This document shows positions 7,140 through 16,503 of a DNA stretch of 19,408 nucleotides, piece by piece. Numbering within the stretch: position 1 is the first letter of the stretch; the number at the start of each line of letters is the position of its first letter. The notes under the pieces were generated by a model. That model had not been told where the DNA came from. It worked only from the letters and a program-made list of their open reading frames with translations, and did not search any database. The stretch is from an uncultured Parafilimonas sp. (GTDB lineage Bacteria > Bacteroidota > Bacteroidia > Chitinophagales > Chitinophagaceae), in the NCBI GenBank assembly GCA_937892395.1, contig CALAGJ010000189.1:1-19408 (forward strand), read 5' to 3'. Position numbers and translations under genes: made by a program.

Positions 7140-8804
7140 TTATTGTTTAATGAACTTTTGAGTTGTTGTATTTGTGCCGTTTTTAATAACTAAGTAGTAT
7201 GAACCAGCTAAAAGTGATTCAATATTTATAGTGTAAATACTTCCGCTTGCAGTTACTTGTTTTACTGTTTTACCATTGATATCAATGATTGAATACACTG
7301 TAGCATTGGCAGTACTAACTCCTTCAATTGTTATTTTATCTTTTGCAGGTATTGGATAAACTTTTATAAAAGGCAGTAAAGAGAAGTCCACATTTTCAGC
7401 TTTTGAGTAGTTATACGAACCATCTTTATTCACAAGTTTTAGTCTGTAATAATTTAAGCCTTTTTCATGTTGCATATCTTCATAAGTGTATGATGCCACT
7501 TTGTTGCTACTTCCTGTGCCATAAATTTTTGCTATTTCTTTATAATTTTTAGCATCATTGCTACGCTCTACTATGAAGTGACTGAAATTAAACTCGCTTT
7601 CTGTACCCCATCTAAGAAATGCGCCATTTGTGGTTTTTGATGCTGAGAAATATGAAAGTGTAATTGGCAATATCTGACTGGATTCGTCCCACTTAAACAT
7701 GCCGCCAGGCAAAGCACTAAGAATTCTGTATTGACCAGTCCAACCATGTGTTGCATCATAAAAACTTACTTCTGAATGTTGTAATAAACCTTGATCATCA
7801 ATATCTATAGGAGTCCATGTATTACCGAGATCAGTACTATAAGAAGTACCCTGCGGGCCAACGAAAATTCCATTTGAGCAAACTATTGTATTTGTGCCTG
7901 GTACAGTGGAGAGAAAAGCACCTGTAAATTGACCAGAATAATTTACTTCTGACCAAGTTTCCCCCCCATCAGATGTGCGATAAAGAATAGGAGTTTGATT
8001 ATCTACATCTAAATCGCAAGTAATACCATTTAATTCATCTACAAATACTATATCTTGAATTGATTCGTTGAAAGTTTGCAATCTAATTGCTTCCCAAGTA
8101 AGGCCCTTGTCAGATGATTTGTACAAATACTGTAGAGCTCCCCCAGTTGGATCACCATCATAGATTTGTAACCAAATTGTATTACCTACTACACTATAAT
8201 GGTTAACAATTCCTACAGGTGGTTGAGATATAAAAGGAATATTTTCCCGTGGTACACGATTCCAAGTATTGCCATAGTCAGTTGTAGTGTAGATTTCCAG
8301 ATATGCACCCAAACCACTACCATCATCAGTTGCATCTCCCATAGCAATACCCTCTGCTGCATTCCAGAAATAGACTAAATTTGGAAATGATTGGCTATTA
8401 AATAATGTACCTGATGATATTCGATTCCAAACAGTTCCACCATCTATTGTTTTCCAAATCCCACCACCTCTACCAGTAGTGCCATTATAAACAGCAATAT
8501 AAGCTGTGTCTTCATCTATTCCAGCTACATTAGCAACTTGTAAACCCTGCAATTGGGAAAAAATATTCTGTTTTGTCCAGTTCTGTCCACCATCTGAACT
8601 TGTTGATACAGTAGCAGAACCACCAATACTACCAGTTTGACTTACAATACTATAACTAGCCCAAACAGTATTTGCATTTGGTTGAGAAAGTGTGGAAGGA
8701 TAAGACCTACCCGGTCTTGATAAGTTTATATTTTGCCATTGAGCATTGGCGGATAGGCCAAACAATAACAGACAGGTTAATACATTGTAAATTTTTTTAC
8801 TCAT
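7140..8804 (-). CDS. Secreted BNR/sialidase-repeat protein with T9SS type A sorting domain
   Basis: This 554-residue protein starts with a clear signal peptide (cleavage after ANA, residue 21). Six Asp-box (BNR) repeats of the S/T-x-D-x-G-x-x-W type lie at about 69-76, 119-126, 174-181, 230-237, 277-284 and 323-330, predicting a beta-propeller of the sialidase/Ycf48-like kind. After a linker, residues 380-470 resemble the fibronectin-like module (LRWGTESEFNFSHFIVERS, YYRLKLVNKDG) common before sorting domains. The last 80 residues (IKVYPIPAKDKITIEG, then LLAGSYYLVIKNG and TTQKFIKQ) are a T9SS type A sorting domain, so the protein should cross the outer membrane and be attached or released there. 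Sialidase catalytic residues are not evident; a binding or adhesion role is equally possible. Confidence 0.88.
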   Translation of the reverse strand: MSKKIYNVLTCLLLFGLSANAQWQNINLSRPGRSYPSTLSQPNANTVWASYSIVSQTGSIGGSATVSTSSDGGQNWTKQNIFSQLQGLQVANVAGIDEDTAYIAVYNGTTGRGGGIWKTIDGGTVWNRISSGTLFNSQSFPNLVYFWNAAEGIAMGDATDDGSGLGAYLEIYTTTDYGNTWNRVPRENIPFISQPPVGIVNHYSVVGNTIWLQIYDGDPTGGALQYLYKSSDKGLTWEAIRLQTFNESIQDIVFVDELNGITCDLDVDNQTPILYRTSDGGETWSEVNYSGQFTGAFLSTVPGTNTIVCSNGIFVGPQGTSYSTDLGNTWTPIDIDDQGLLQHSEVSFYDATHGWTGQYRILSALPGGMFKWDESSQILPITLSYFSASKTTNGAFLRWGTESEFNFSHFIVERSNDAKNYKEIAKIYGTGSSNKVASYTYEDMQHEKGLNYYRLKLVNKDGSYNYSKAENVDFSLLPFIKVYPIPAKDKITIEGVSTANATVYSIIDINGKTVKQVTASGSIYTINIESLLAGSYYLVIKNGTNTTTQKFIKQ

Positions 8805-9136
8805 ACTTTAATTTATTTTAGCGTGCAATATATTTATTTTTTTGCTAAAAATTTTTAATAATAATTAGGATAAAATTAAGCAAGCCTTTACAAAATATTT
8901 TTTTCAAAATGCAACAATTGTGTTTCGCAAGATTTTAACCTAAATTTCAGACTAAGTTGACTACACTGACAATTGCAAGAGCGTGGTTAAAAAATTCTAG
9001 ATGCAATAAATATCTGCTGCCCTATCAATAATCATCGTTTACAAAAGCATTACCTCCAAATATTTCTATAATCTTCTACCGTTATGATACAACCAAGTAG
9101 ATACTTATTTTTGAAGCTATAAAAAATGGAGCAAGT
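8805..9136. other. Divergent intergenic region, no gene seen
   Basis: AT-rich 332-bp gap between two divergent genes. Apart from a TATTTTTG match to the -7 box at 9106-9113, 24 bp before the rightward gene and without a clear -33 partner, I see no terminator, RNA gene or repeat. Confidence 0.4.
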
Positions 9137-10156
9137 ATGGCTGGAAAAATAAAATTATCAAATCCACAGATTTCACTTACAATAGATTTAAATGGGGGTT
9201 GCTTAGCATCTTTTAGCCATATAAATGCCCCCGATTTGAATGTCCTCAACTTTTCATTTACAAAGGAACAAATGGAGACATTAGGTAATACGGGTGCCCC
9301 TTTCAAAGGACATTTCCTTTGTTGTCCATATTGGGGCAGTGCAGGCCCTTCGGGCAATGATCAAGCGCCGTGGCATGGGCCATTTGCCGCAGGAAAGTGG
9401 AGAAAATTGGAAAGGAAAGATCATTCACTATGTATAGAGGCCCATCATCAAGACTATGGAATAGGTATTCAGAAAAAGATAATCATACATACATCAAATG
9501 CAATTTTCAAGGTAGAAGAAACCATTCAGAATTTGATGAACAATCCCGTTCCATTCAATTTGGTACAGCATCCAAGTTTAGCAGCTCCTTTTTTAAATGA
9601 GCATACAGTACTGTATTCAAATGCAGTAAGAGGCATACTTCAAGAAAATATTTTTTCAGCCCAAATAAAACGAACCACCATTTGGCCAATTGTAAAAAAA
9701 AACAAGCAAAAAATTAATATCTCAAAATCAAAAGATCAAGAATCTATTGTTGCCACTTTTATCCTGCCGGCAAATGAAAAAATAGGATGGGTAATTACAC
9801 ATTCTCCTGTACAACAACTATTGTTTGGATATTGCTGGTTGATTACAGATTATCCTTGGTTGAATATCTGGAAACATGTAGAACAGGATAAAACAATTTA
9901 CACCGGATTGGAATTTGGTACTACAGGGGTACATCTTAGTTTACAAGAAACCATGCTACACTATACGCAAATATGGAATAGAAAAACCTATGAGCTTTTG
10001 TATCCAAAAGCAAAAATTGTGAAAGGATACTGGTCGTTTTTAGCTCCATTAAAAGGAGTGAATAATGTGGTGAAAAATATTAGTTATGAACTGCTTAAAA
10101 ATGCAATAATTATACAGCCCGAAATGGGCAAAAAAATTACCATACCTTTATTTTAG
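9137..10156 (+). CDS. Aldose 1-epimerase-like (galactose mutarotase-fold) protein
   Basis: A 339-residue cytoplasmic-looking protein without signal peptide. The N-terminal NPQISLTIDLNGGCLASFSH is the typical first strand pair of galactose-mutarotase-like beta-sandwich proteins. A central VEETIQNLMNNPVPFNLVQHPSLAAPFL stretch (His145) corresponds to the conserved strand and His region of that fold, and GLEFGTTG lies in the last third. No close functional family is recognisable, so the sugar and the reaction are unknown; it may be a carbohydrate-binding or epimerase relative. It stands alone: divergent from the BNR-protein gene and followed by tRNA-Arg. Start chosen at the ATG at 9137; the ATG at 9127 is out of frame. 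Confidence 0.7.
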   Translation: MAGKIKLSNPQISLTIDLNGGCLASFSHINAPDLNVLNFSFTKEQMETLGNTGAPFKGHFLCCPYWGSAGPSGNDQAPWHGPFAAGKWRKLERKDHSLCIEAHHQDYGIGIQKKIIIHTSNAIFKVEETIQNLMNNPVPFNLVQHPSLAAPFLNEHTVLYSNAVRGILQENIFSAQIKRTTIWPIVKKNKQKINISKSKDQESIVATFILPANEKIGWVITHSPVQQLLFGYCWLITDYPWLNIWKHVEQDKTIYTGLEFGTTGVHLSLQETMLHYTQIWNRKTYELLYPKAKIVKGYWSFLAPLKGVNNVVKNISYELLKNAIIIQPEMGKKITIPLF

Positions 10157-10186
10157 GCACTAAAGTATTAGAGGGTTCATAAATTT

Positions 10187-10221
10187 TTTGCTTAAACTTT
10201 CCATTCACACTCTTATTTTTG
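10187..10221 (+). promoter_or_regulatory. tRNA-Arg promoter (TTTG / TAnnTTTG)
   Basis: TTTG at 10187-10190 and TATTTTTG at 10214-10221 match the Bacteroidota -33 and -7 boxes with a 23-base spacing. The tRNA begins eight bases after the -7 box, as expected for a short leader. Confidence 0.65.
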
Positions 10222-10229
10222 CACCACTT

Positions 10230-10303
10230 GGTCCGGTAGCTCAGTTGAATAGAGCAACAGCCTTCTAAGCTGTGGGTCATTGGTTTGAGTCCAATCCGGA
10301 TCA
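10230..10303 (+). tRNA. tRNA-Arg (UCU)
   Basis: A complete 74-base cloverleaf. The acceptor GGTCCGG (10230-10236) pairs with CCGGATC (10296-10302, one G-T pair). The D arm has GCTC...GAGC. The anticodon stem is ACAGC/GCTGT with loop CTTCTAA (10262-10268), anticodon TCT at 10264-10266, reading AGA. The T arm is ATTGG/CCAAT, and the discriminator is A10303. CCA is not encoded. It has its own promoter and terminator. Confidence 0.95.
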
Positions 10304-10304
10304 C

Positions 10305-10331
10305 AAACCCCGATTTTTTCGGGGTTTTTTT
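10305..10331 (+). terminator. Rho-independent terminator of tRNA-Arg
   Basis: AAACCCCGA (10305-10313) pairs perfectly with TCGGGGTTT (10319-10327) around a five-T loop, followed by T to 10331. It starts immediately after the tRNA. Confidence 0.9.
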
Positions 10332-10411
10332 ATGAATATAAATGGGTTTGATTTCCACAACTACAGATAAATTTTTTCATCACAACCAATAGGGCCAATT
10401 ACATTTGCCAA

Positions 10412-11263
10412 ATGTCTTTACAATTAGTAGAATGTCCAAGAGACGCCATGCAAGGATGGCCCCATCCCATAGACACAGATTCAAAGGTTTCTTACCTTAA
10501 CCAATTGTTGCAAGTGGGTTTTCATACGCTGGATTGCGGTAGTTTTGTTTCTCCCAAAGCCATTCCTCAAATGGCGGATACCCCATCTGTAATACCTCAA
10601 TTAAATCTTGACAATAGCAACACAAAACTTTTGGTAATTGTAGCGAATAGAAGGGGTGCAGCAGAAGCAGTAGAATTCAAGAATATTAGTTATTTAGGTT
10701 TCCCATTTTCCATATCACCAATTTTTCAGCAAAGAAATACCAATAGTAGCATGGAAGAAAGTTTAGAAAGAGTAAAGGAAATTCAAGCACTCTGCTTACA
10801 ATACAATAAGGAAATGGTTGTTTATATGAGTATGGCATTTGGAAATCCGTATGGAGATGATTACAACACGGCTGTATTGATGGATTGGACCGAAAGGATC
10901 ATTGCCGAAGGCATTAATACAATATCGCTTGCCGATACCGTGGGGGTAGCATCGCCTGAACAAATTTCCACAGCAGTAAGCTCTTTAATTTCACAGTATA
11001 AGGATACAACAATTGGAGTACACTTACATGCAGCAGACAATAATTTTGAATCAAAATTATCGGCAGCCTGGCATGCTGGCTGTATGCGTTTTGATGGCGC
11101 TCTAAAAGGCATTGGCGGCTGCCCTATGGCACAGGATGAATTAGTTGGGAATATGTCTACAGAAAGAATGATTGACTGGTTTCATGCTTCTGGTATCCAT
11201 ACAGGAGTTAAGGAAGAGCAACTTATGCAGTCTATTCATTTTGCTAATAAAGTATTTATTTGA
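10412..11263 (+). CDS. Hydroxymethylglutaryl-CoA lyase-like protein
   Basis: A 283-residue TIM-barrel protein of the HMGL-like family. Visible features are the CPRDAMQ motif (Arg10, Asp11, Gln14), SMAFGNPYGD (140-149), SLADTVGVA (172-180), the metal-binding VHLHAADN (His204, His206) and GIGGCPMAQDELVGN (Cys237, Asn247), equivalent to the HMG-CoA lyase active-site loop but one residue longer between Cys and Asn. The enzyme splits HMG-CoA to acetoacetate and acetyl-CoA, the last step of leucine breakdown. The stop overlaps the start of the next gene (TGATG), so the two are coupled. No other leucine-pathway gene is nearby. A related acyl-CoA lyase is the main alternative. Confidence 0.88.
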   Translation: MSLQLVECPRDAMQGWPHPIDTDSKVSYLNQLLQVGFHTLDCGSFVSPKAIPQMADTPSVIPQLNLDNSNTKLLVIVANRRGAAEAVEFKNISYLGFPFSISPIFQQRNTNSSMEESLERVKEIQALCLQYNKEMVVYMSMAFGNPYGDDYNTAVLMDWTERIIAEGINTISLADTVGVASPEQISTAVSSLISQYKDTTIGVHLHAADNNFESKLSAAWHAGCMRFDGALKGIGGCPMAQDELVGNMSTERMIDWFHASGIHTGVKEEQLMQSIHFANKVFI

Positions 11264-12273
11264 TGCAATTTTTTTCTTCGATATCATACCCCGCTCCACG
11301 AGAAAAAATTGCATATACTGATGCATTATTACTCAATGGAAGTTGCTTTACAGAGCATATTGGTAATGCCCTACAACAATCAAAATTTAATGTATTACAA
11401 AATCCTAACGGGATTTTATTTGATGCTATACAAGTGGCGCAGTCTGTAATAGACTGGATTGAGAATAAAGATTTTCAACCACAGGCTTTCTTTATGCATA
11501 ATGACTGGTGGCAAAATTGGCGATTGCATAGCAGATTTTCACACTTAGATATTGATACAGCAATAAGACAGGCAAATGAAGCCAAAAATCAAGCACATCA
11601 TTTTTTGAAGCAAACAAATTGGTTAATACTCACTTTGGGATCCTCCTTCACATACAAAATAAATAACCAAATGCCATCCGAGTATCTGGGGGATCTTTGT
11701 ATTGGGGATGGTGTGGCCAATTGCCATAAACTGCCAGGAAAATATTTTGATAAACACCTTGCTGGCATAGACGAAATGATTACTGCTTTGGACACTATGT
11801 TTTACAGATTGGTGCAGTTTAATCCAACTATTAAAGTGTTATTTACGGTAAGTCCGGTGAGGCATTTAAGAGACGGAGTGATAGAAAATAATAGAAGCAA
11901 AGCCCGACTCATTGAAACCGTGCATCACCTGGTCAATAAATTTGACCATATTTATTATTTCCCCGCTTATGAATTGGTGATTGATGTGCTAAGGGATTAT
12001 CGTTTTTATGATGTGGATTTAGCCCATCCTAATTATGCAGCTACACAATATGTAATCAATTATTTTAAAGAACATTGTCTTGCTTCTGATGCATTGGCCT
12101 TACAAGAAAAAATTGCTGAAATAGTAACTGCAAAAAATCATAAACCACGCAATGCACAAAGCGCTGCACATAAGCAGTTTCTCGAAAAATACGCAAACTT
12201 AGTAGCAGAGATTACAGCTGCTAACCCATACCTCGATTTTTCTGCAGAAAGAGCATACTTTTTGGGGCAGTAG
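11263..12273 (+). CDS. GSCFA domain-containing protein (SGNH-like)
   Basis: From the ATG at 11263 this is a 336-residue protein with the family-naming motif as GSCF (residues 26-29), followed by NPNGILFDA, a GSSFTYKI segment, FTVSPVRHLRDG, and DLAHPNYAATQYV near the C-terminal side, which fits the Asp-x-x-His of SGNH/GDSL hydrolases. GSCFA proteins are widespread in Bacteroidota; no substrate is established to my knowledge. There is no signal peptide. The start overlaps the HMG-CoA lyase-like stop by one base in TGATG; a TTG one codon earlier (11260) is less likely. The coupling hints at a shared process, but the sequence does not say which. Confidence 0.88.
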   Translation: MQFFSSISYPAPREKIAYTDALLLNGSCFTEHIGNALQQSKFNVLQNPNGILFDAIQVAQSVIDWIENKDFQPQAFFMHNDWWQNWRLHSRFSHLDIDTAIRQANEAKNQAHHFLKQTNWLILTLGSSFTYKINNQMPSEYLGDLCIGDGVANCHKLPGKYFDKHLAGIDEMITALDTMFYRLVQFNPTIKVLFTVSPVRHLRDGVIENNRSKARLIETVHHLVNKFDHIYYFPAYELVIDVLRDYRFYDVDLAHPNYAATQYVINYFKEHCLASDALALQEKIAEIVTAKNHKPRNAQSAAHKQFLEKYANLVAEITAANPYLDFSAERAYFLGQ

Positions 12274-12319
12274 GTGACCTCTAAATTTAATAAAGGAAAG
12301 ATTTTCTATACAGCAACCA

Positions 12320-13510
12320 TTACTCCACAAGAAACCTTCCTTCATATAGTTTCCCATCGGCATTAATTTGTACAAAATAGGTGCCTGCTGGCAGATCTGA
12401 TGTAGGGATTGTAAGCAATTTTGAATGTGCTGAAAGCTGCTGCTGCCAAATCCTAATGCCGATATTATTACTTACATAAATCCTTAGTTGCTGAAAAGAA
12501 ATAACTATTGGCAATGCCATACGAACCTGCATGCCTGCCTTAACCACGGATGGCATTGTTTGAAGTTTTTCTACCCTCGGCAAATCATTGCCCGACAGGG
12601 CTATAGGACCCAATACACATGCCGCCTGATAAGTAATATCATTGTTTGTTTGTAATATATTTTGAAATGTTGTAACATCAGAGGAACGATTGTACAACAG
12701 CGCACCCAGCCAAGGTGATAACAAGGACATTGTATTGCGATATGTGCCGGAAGGATTGGTAGAAAAACCTCCGCAAGTAAATTCACCTAAAGTACACAAA
12801 GCACCATTTGCAGCCCAATGACAGTGTTTGGCATTTTTAATTTCCACATATACTTTGCAAGCACTGGACAATGCATTGTACATAGGAATTTGATTGGATG
12901 ATGGAGGTGTAACGCAATCTTTTTTTCCTCCGAAAATGAGTACCGGTTTTGTGATGCCACTACATGCTGTTATGGCAGATGGATCAGTTTCTGCTGCAGC
13001 CAAAGGGCAAACACCACTTATCAATGAACTGTACTGAACAGAAAGAAGTGCACAACCGCCTCCCATGCTATGGCCGCTTACTGCAAATTTATTATTGAGT
13101 CTGTTGAAGAAAAAGAATGTGGCATTAGTATTTCCAGTGGACATCTTTTTTGTGATAAATGCCAAGTCTTGTGCAAAAGCACTATGGTTGGGAAATAATT
13201 CTTCTTCTGTGCGTGGAAAAGCAACAAAATATCCTTTACGCACTAAGCTATCTTTAAGCCACAAATAGTTAGTATATGTAAGTTGATATCCATGACCAAA
13301 TACAACAGTTGCAAACTTCATAGTGCCGGATGCCACAGGCACAGTTTCTCCATTATTGTCAGCAGGATAATACAATTCTGTAAGCACCTGCCTATTGCCA
13401 CGGCTACTATCGACCCATAGCAATTGTCTATGGCCTACTTTATAGGTTTGAGCAAAACAAAGTTGGATACTACATACAAGTATTGCAGTAATGAATAAAT
13501 TTGTTTTCAT
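12320..13510 (-). CDS. Secreted alpha/beta hydrolase with T9SS-like C-terminal tail
   Basis: This 396-residue protein begins with a signal peptide (cleavage after CFA, residue 20). The alpha/beta-hydrolase core has VVFGHGY (70-75) near the oxyanion strand, the nucleophile elbow SGHSMGGG (Ser148), KKDCVTPP with probable acid Asp198, and AKHCHW with His229 or His231. Many Cys residues after 180 suggest disulfides, consistent with export. The end, LPAGTYFVQINADGKLYEGRFLVE, is like the last strands of a T9SS type A sorting domain. The fold groups with dienelactone hydrolase, chlorophyllase and cutinase-like esterases; the substrate cannot be read. It is convergent with the GSCFA gene and divergent from the M1 peptidase gene. 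Confidence 0.82.
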   Translation of the reverse strand: MKTNLFITAILVCSIQLCFAQTYKVGHRQLLWVDSSRGNRQVLTELYYPADNNGETVPVASGTMKFATVVFGHGYQLTYTNYLWLKDSLVRKGYFVAFPRTEEELFPNHSAFAQDLAFITKKMSTGNTNATFFFFNRLNNKFAVSGHSMGGGCALLSVQYSSLISGVCPLAAAETDPSAITACSGITKPVLIFGGKKDCVTPPSSNQIPMYNALSSACKVYVEIKNAKHCHWAANGALCTLGEFTCGGFSTNPSGTYRNTMSLLSPWLGALLYNRSSDVTTFQNILQTNNDITYQAACVLGPIALSGNDLPRVEKLQTMPSVVKAGMQVRMALPIVISFQQLRIYVSNNIGIRIWQQQLSAHSKLLTIPTSDLPAGTYFVQINADGKLYEGRFLVE

Positions 13511-13671
13511 ATTATTTTTTATATCAGCAATAATAAAAATTTTATCCCAAGAATCGAAATTGTGTTTTTAATTTTTCAAACTATACATTATACCAACAAT
13601 ATTCCCCCCATTCCACAAACCCACCCTACCACCACATGCAAATTTCACTATTTTACGCCCAAAATATTTGA

Positions 13672-16503
13672 GTGAGAAATATAGTGACCCTAATATTGTT
13701 AATGATATGTAATGCTTCTATTGCGCAGCAAACACAAAAAAAATATTGGCAGCAGCAAACTGATTATACCATTACTGTAAAGCTGAATGATACATTAAAA
13801 ACTTTGGATGGCTTTGAAACCATTCAATACTATAACCATAGCCCCGACACACTCAAATACTTATGGTTTCATTTATGGCCTAATGCCTATAAAAATGAAA
13901 ATACGGCCTTTACAGAGCAGCAACTTGCCAATGGAAGCACCTCTTTTTATTTTGCCGCAGAAAATGAAAAGGGATATATCAATATGCTTTCTTTTGAAGT
14001 AAATGATATGCCCGCAAAACTAAGTCTTGATAGCGCCAATCCTGATATGGCAGTGCTGTATTTGCCTACTCCATTGCTGCCAAAAGGCAATATAAAAATT
14101 ACATCACCATTTCATGTAAAACTTCCTTACAACATTTCCCGAGGTGGCTATGTGGGTCAAACATTCCAGGCTACTCAGTGGTTTCCAAAACCTGCCGTTT
14201 ATGATGCTACAGGCTGGCATCCTATGCCTTATTTAGATCAAGGAGAATTTTATAGTGAATTTGGTAAATGGGATGTATCCATTACAGCACCTGAAAATTA
14301 TATCATAGCCGCATCGGGCATTGTAGCAGATGATATGCTGCGCAATGAATTAAAAAAACTGGGCAGAACATCGCCACTGCGTCAAAAAAATTATACACAG
14401 TGGGATGAAGCAGAATGGAAAAAATCTAAACGAATGCCGGAGGATTTCATGCCTCCATCATCCAAAAAAACAAAAACATGGCATTATACATTAGATAGTG
14501 CACACGATTTTGCATGGTTTGCCAGCAAATCATTTATGGTGCGGTATGACTCGGTGGTATCTGGCGGAAGGCAAACAGACTTGTTTTGTTATTATAATCC
14601 TTGGGATGCCGCAAACTGGGATTCCTCCATGCACTATTTAAAAAGAGCTGTAGCTTTTTATTCAAAAGAAGCCGGGGCATATCCATACCCTTTGGCAACT
14701 GTAGTGGCGGGTAATGCATCTGTGAGTAGTGGCGGCATGGAATATCCCACCATTACTTTAATAACAGTAGATGGTGGTGGTGAAGACTTGGATGTAACCA
14801 TTGCCCACGAAGTGGGACATAATTGGTTTTATGGAATTCTGGCATCTGATGAAAGAAAATATCCTTGGATGGATGAAGGCATCAATTCCTTTTACGAAAA
14901 ACGATATACCGAACAATTTTATGCCCCAAAAAAAGCCATAAAAATATTGCCGGATAATGAAACAAAACTCCTCATACAATCGCTGGAAGTGCTGCATAAG
15001 GATCAAGCCATTAACCTGCCTTCTGCTGCTTATACACTGTTGAATTATGGTACAATGGTATATGGCAAAACGCCATACTGGTTGCAAGGTTTAAGTAACT
15101 ATATGGGTGCAGTAACTTTTGATTCTGCTATGCAGGCCTATTTCAAACTATGGCAGTTTAAACATCCTCAACCGGATGATTTTAAACAAGTGTTTCAACA
15201 ATACAGCTCAAAACCTTTAGACAGCATATTTATGCAGTTGGAGCATACAGGCACCATATTTCCAAAGGAAAAGAAAATGCTTAGACCAGCATTGTTTTTT
15301 AATTTGAATCAAACAGAAAAATATCAGTACATCTCTTTAATGCCTGCACTTGGTTATAATTATTACGACAAGCTGATGGCTGGTGTACTCATCGATAATT
15401 ATCAACTACCACCCTCTCGTTTTCAATTTTTTGCAGCACCGATGTATAGCACGGGATCAAAAACAATAAATGGCAATGCAAGGATGAGCTATCATTGGTT
15501 TGCCAATAGAAAATTTGTAGAAGCAGCCGTTAGTGGTACAAGATACACGATCAGCAAATTACCCAATGAGAAAAACGAAACCTTATTTTTTTCGCTCAAT
15601 CGTGTGGTGCCATCGGTCAAATTCACTTGGTATCCTAAAGATGCATTAGCTACATCAAAATGGATATTACAAGCCAAGTCATTTATTTTAAATAAAGATG
15701 CGGCGGCTTTTATAAGTATGGATACCAATTTTATCATTTCTAAAAAGAACGCTACCGATATTATCAATCAGGTATCGCTACGTTATGAAAATAGAAGAGC
15801 ACTCTATCCCTACAATGCACAGTTAATATTAGACCAAGGCAAGGACTTTATAAGAGCAGGTTTTACGGGAAATTATTTTTTACAGTATGGCAGTAGGAAT
15901 GAATCGGATGGAGTTAACCTTCGATTTTTTGCCGGTAAGTTTTTCTATTTGACTACAAAAAATTTTATTACTTCATTCAACACATCTCCCTATCAACTTA
16001 CCCTTACGGGGCCAAGGGGCAATGAAGATTATACTTATAGTGGCTACTATATCGGTCGCAATGAATTTGATGGATGGAATAGCCAACAAATATTGGAGCG
16101 GGATGGATTTTTTAAAGTAGGCACCGACCTGCTGGGTGATAAAGTAGGTAAAACCGACAACTGGTTGATGGCTGTAAACCTTAGTGGCAATATTCCAACT
16201 GCCATCAACCCACTCAGTATATTGCCCATTAAAATACCATTAAAGTTTTTTCTGGATTTTGGCACTTATAGTGATGTATGGAAAGATGATTTTGCCAACA
16301 GTCGTTTCTTGTATGATGCAGGCTTGCAAATCAGTATTTTTGGTGGCAGTGTAAATATGTATCTGCCGCTGCTGTATAGTAAAGTATATGGTGATTATTT
16401 TAAATCTGTGTTGGGTAATAATCGCTTTAGCAAAACCATTGCATTTGATATAAACCTGCAGGCATTTAAAAAATGGTCTGCATACAGCATGCTACCATTC
16501 TAA
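13672..16503 (+). CDS. Secreted M1-family metallopeptidase with long beta-rich C-terminal extension
   Basis: A 943-residue protein with a GTG start and a signal peptide ending near residue 19 (SIAQ). It has the gluzincin motif HEVGH at 379-383 and the third zinc ligand Glu402 at the exact 18-residue spacing. SGGMEYP (353-359) stands where GAMEN lies in M1 aminopeptidases. Residues up to about 610 cover the N-terminal beta-sandwich and catalytic domain. The remaining 330 residues start at MLRPALFFNLN and consist of alternating aromatic/polar strands (GYNYYDKLMAGVLIDNY and others), resembling an outer-membrane beta-barrel. If so, the peptidase would be anchored at the outer membrane; this is inference. 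The FemAB-like gene overlaps the stop (TAATG), implying coupling. Confidence 0.87.
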   Translation: MRNIVTLILLMICNASIAQQTQKKYWQQQTDYTITVKLNDTLKTLDGFETIQYYNHSPDTLKYLWFHLWPNAYKNENTAFTEQQLANGSTSFYFAAENEKGYINMLSFEVNDMPAKLSLDSANPDMAVLYLPTPLLPKGNIKITSPFHVKLPYNISRGGYVGQTFQATQWFPKPAVYDATGWHPMPYLDQGEFYSEFGKWDVSITAPENYIIAASGIVADDMLRNELKKLGRTSPLRQKNYTQWDEAEWKKSKRMPEDFMPPSSKKTKTWHYTLDSAHDFAWFASKSFMVRYDSVVSGGRQTDLFCYYNPWDAANWDSSMHYLKRAVAFYSKEAGAYPYPLATVVAGNASVSSGGMEYPTITLITVDGGGEDLDVTIAHEVGHNWFYGILASDERKYPWMDEGINSFYEKRYTEQFYAPKKAIKILPDNETKLLIQSLEVLHKDQAINLPSAAYTLLNYGTMVYGKTPYWLQGLSNYMGAVTFDSAMQAYFKLWQFKHPQPDDFKQVFQQYSSKPLDSIFMQLEHTGTIFPKEKKMLRPALFFNLNQTEKYQYISLMPALGYNYYDKLMAGVLIDNYQLPPSRFQFFAAPMYSTGSKTINGNARMSYHWFANRKFVEAAVSGTRYTISKLPNEKNETLFFSLNRVVPSVKFTWYPKDALATSKWILQAKSFILNKDAAAFISMDTNFIISKKNATDIINQVSLRYENRRALYPYNAQLILDQGKDFIRAGFTGNYFLQYGSRNESDGVNLRFFAGKFFYLTTKNFITSFNTSPYQLTLTGPRGNEDYTYSGYYIGRNEFDGWNSQQILERDGFFKVGTDLLGDKVGKTDNWLMAVNLSGNIPTAINPLSILPIKIPLKFFLDFGTYSDVWKDDFANSRFLYDAGLQISIFGGSVNMYLPLLYSKVYGDYFKSVLGNNRFSKTIAFDINLQAFKKWSAYSMLPF

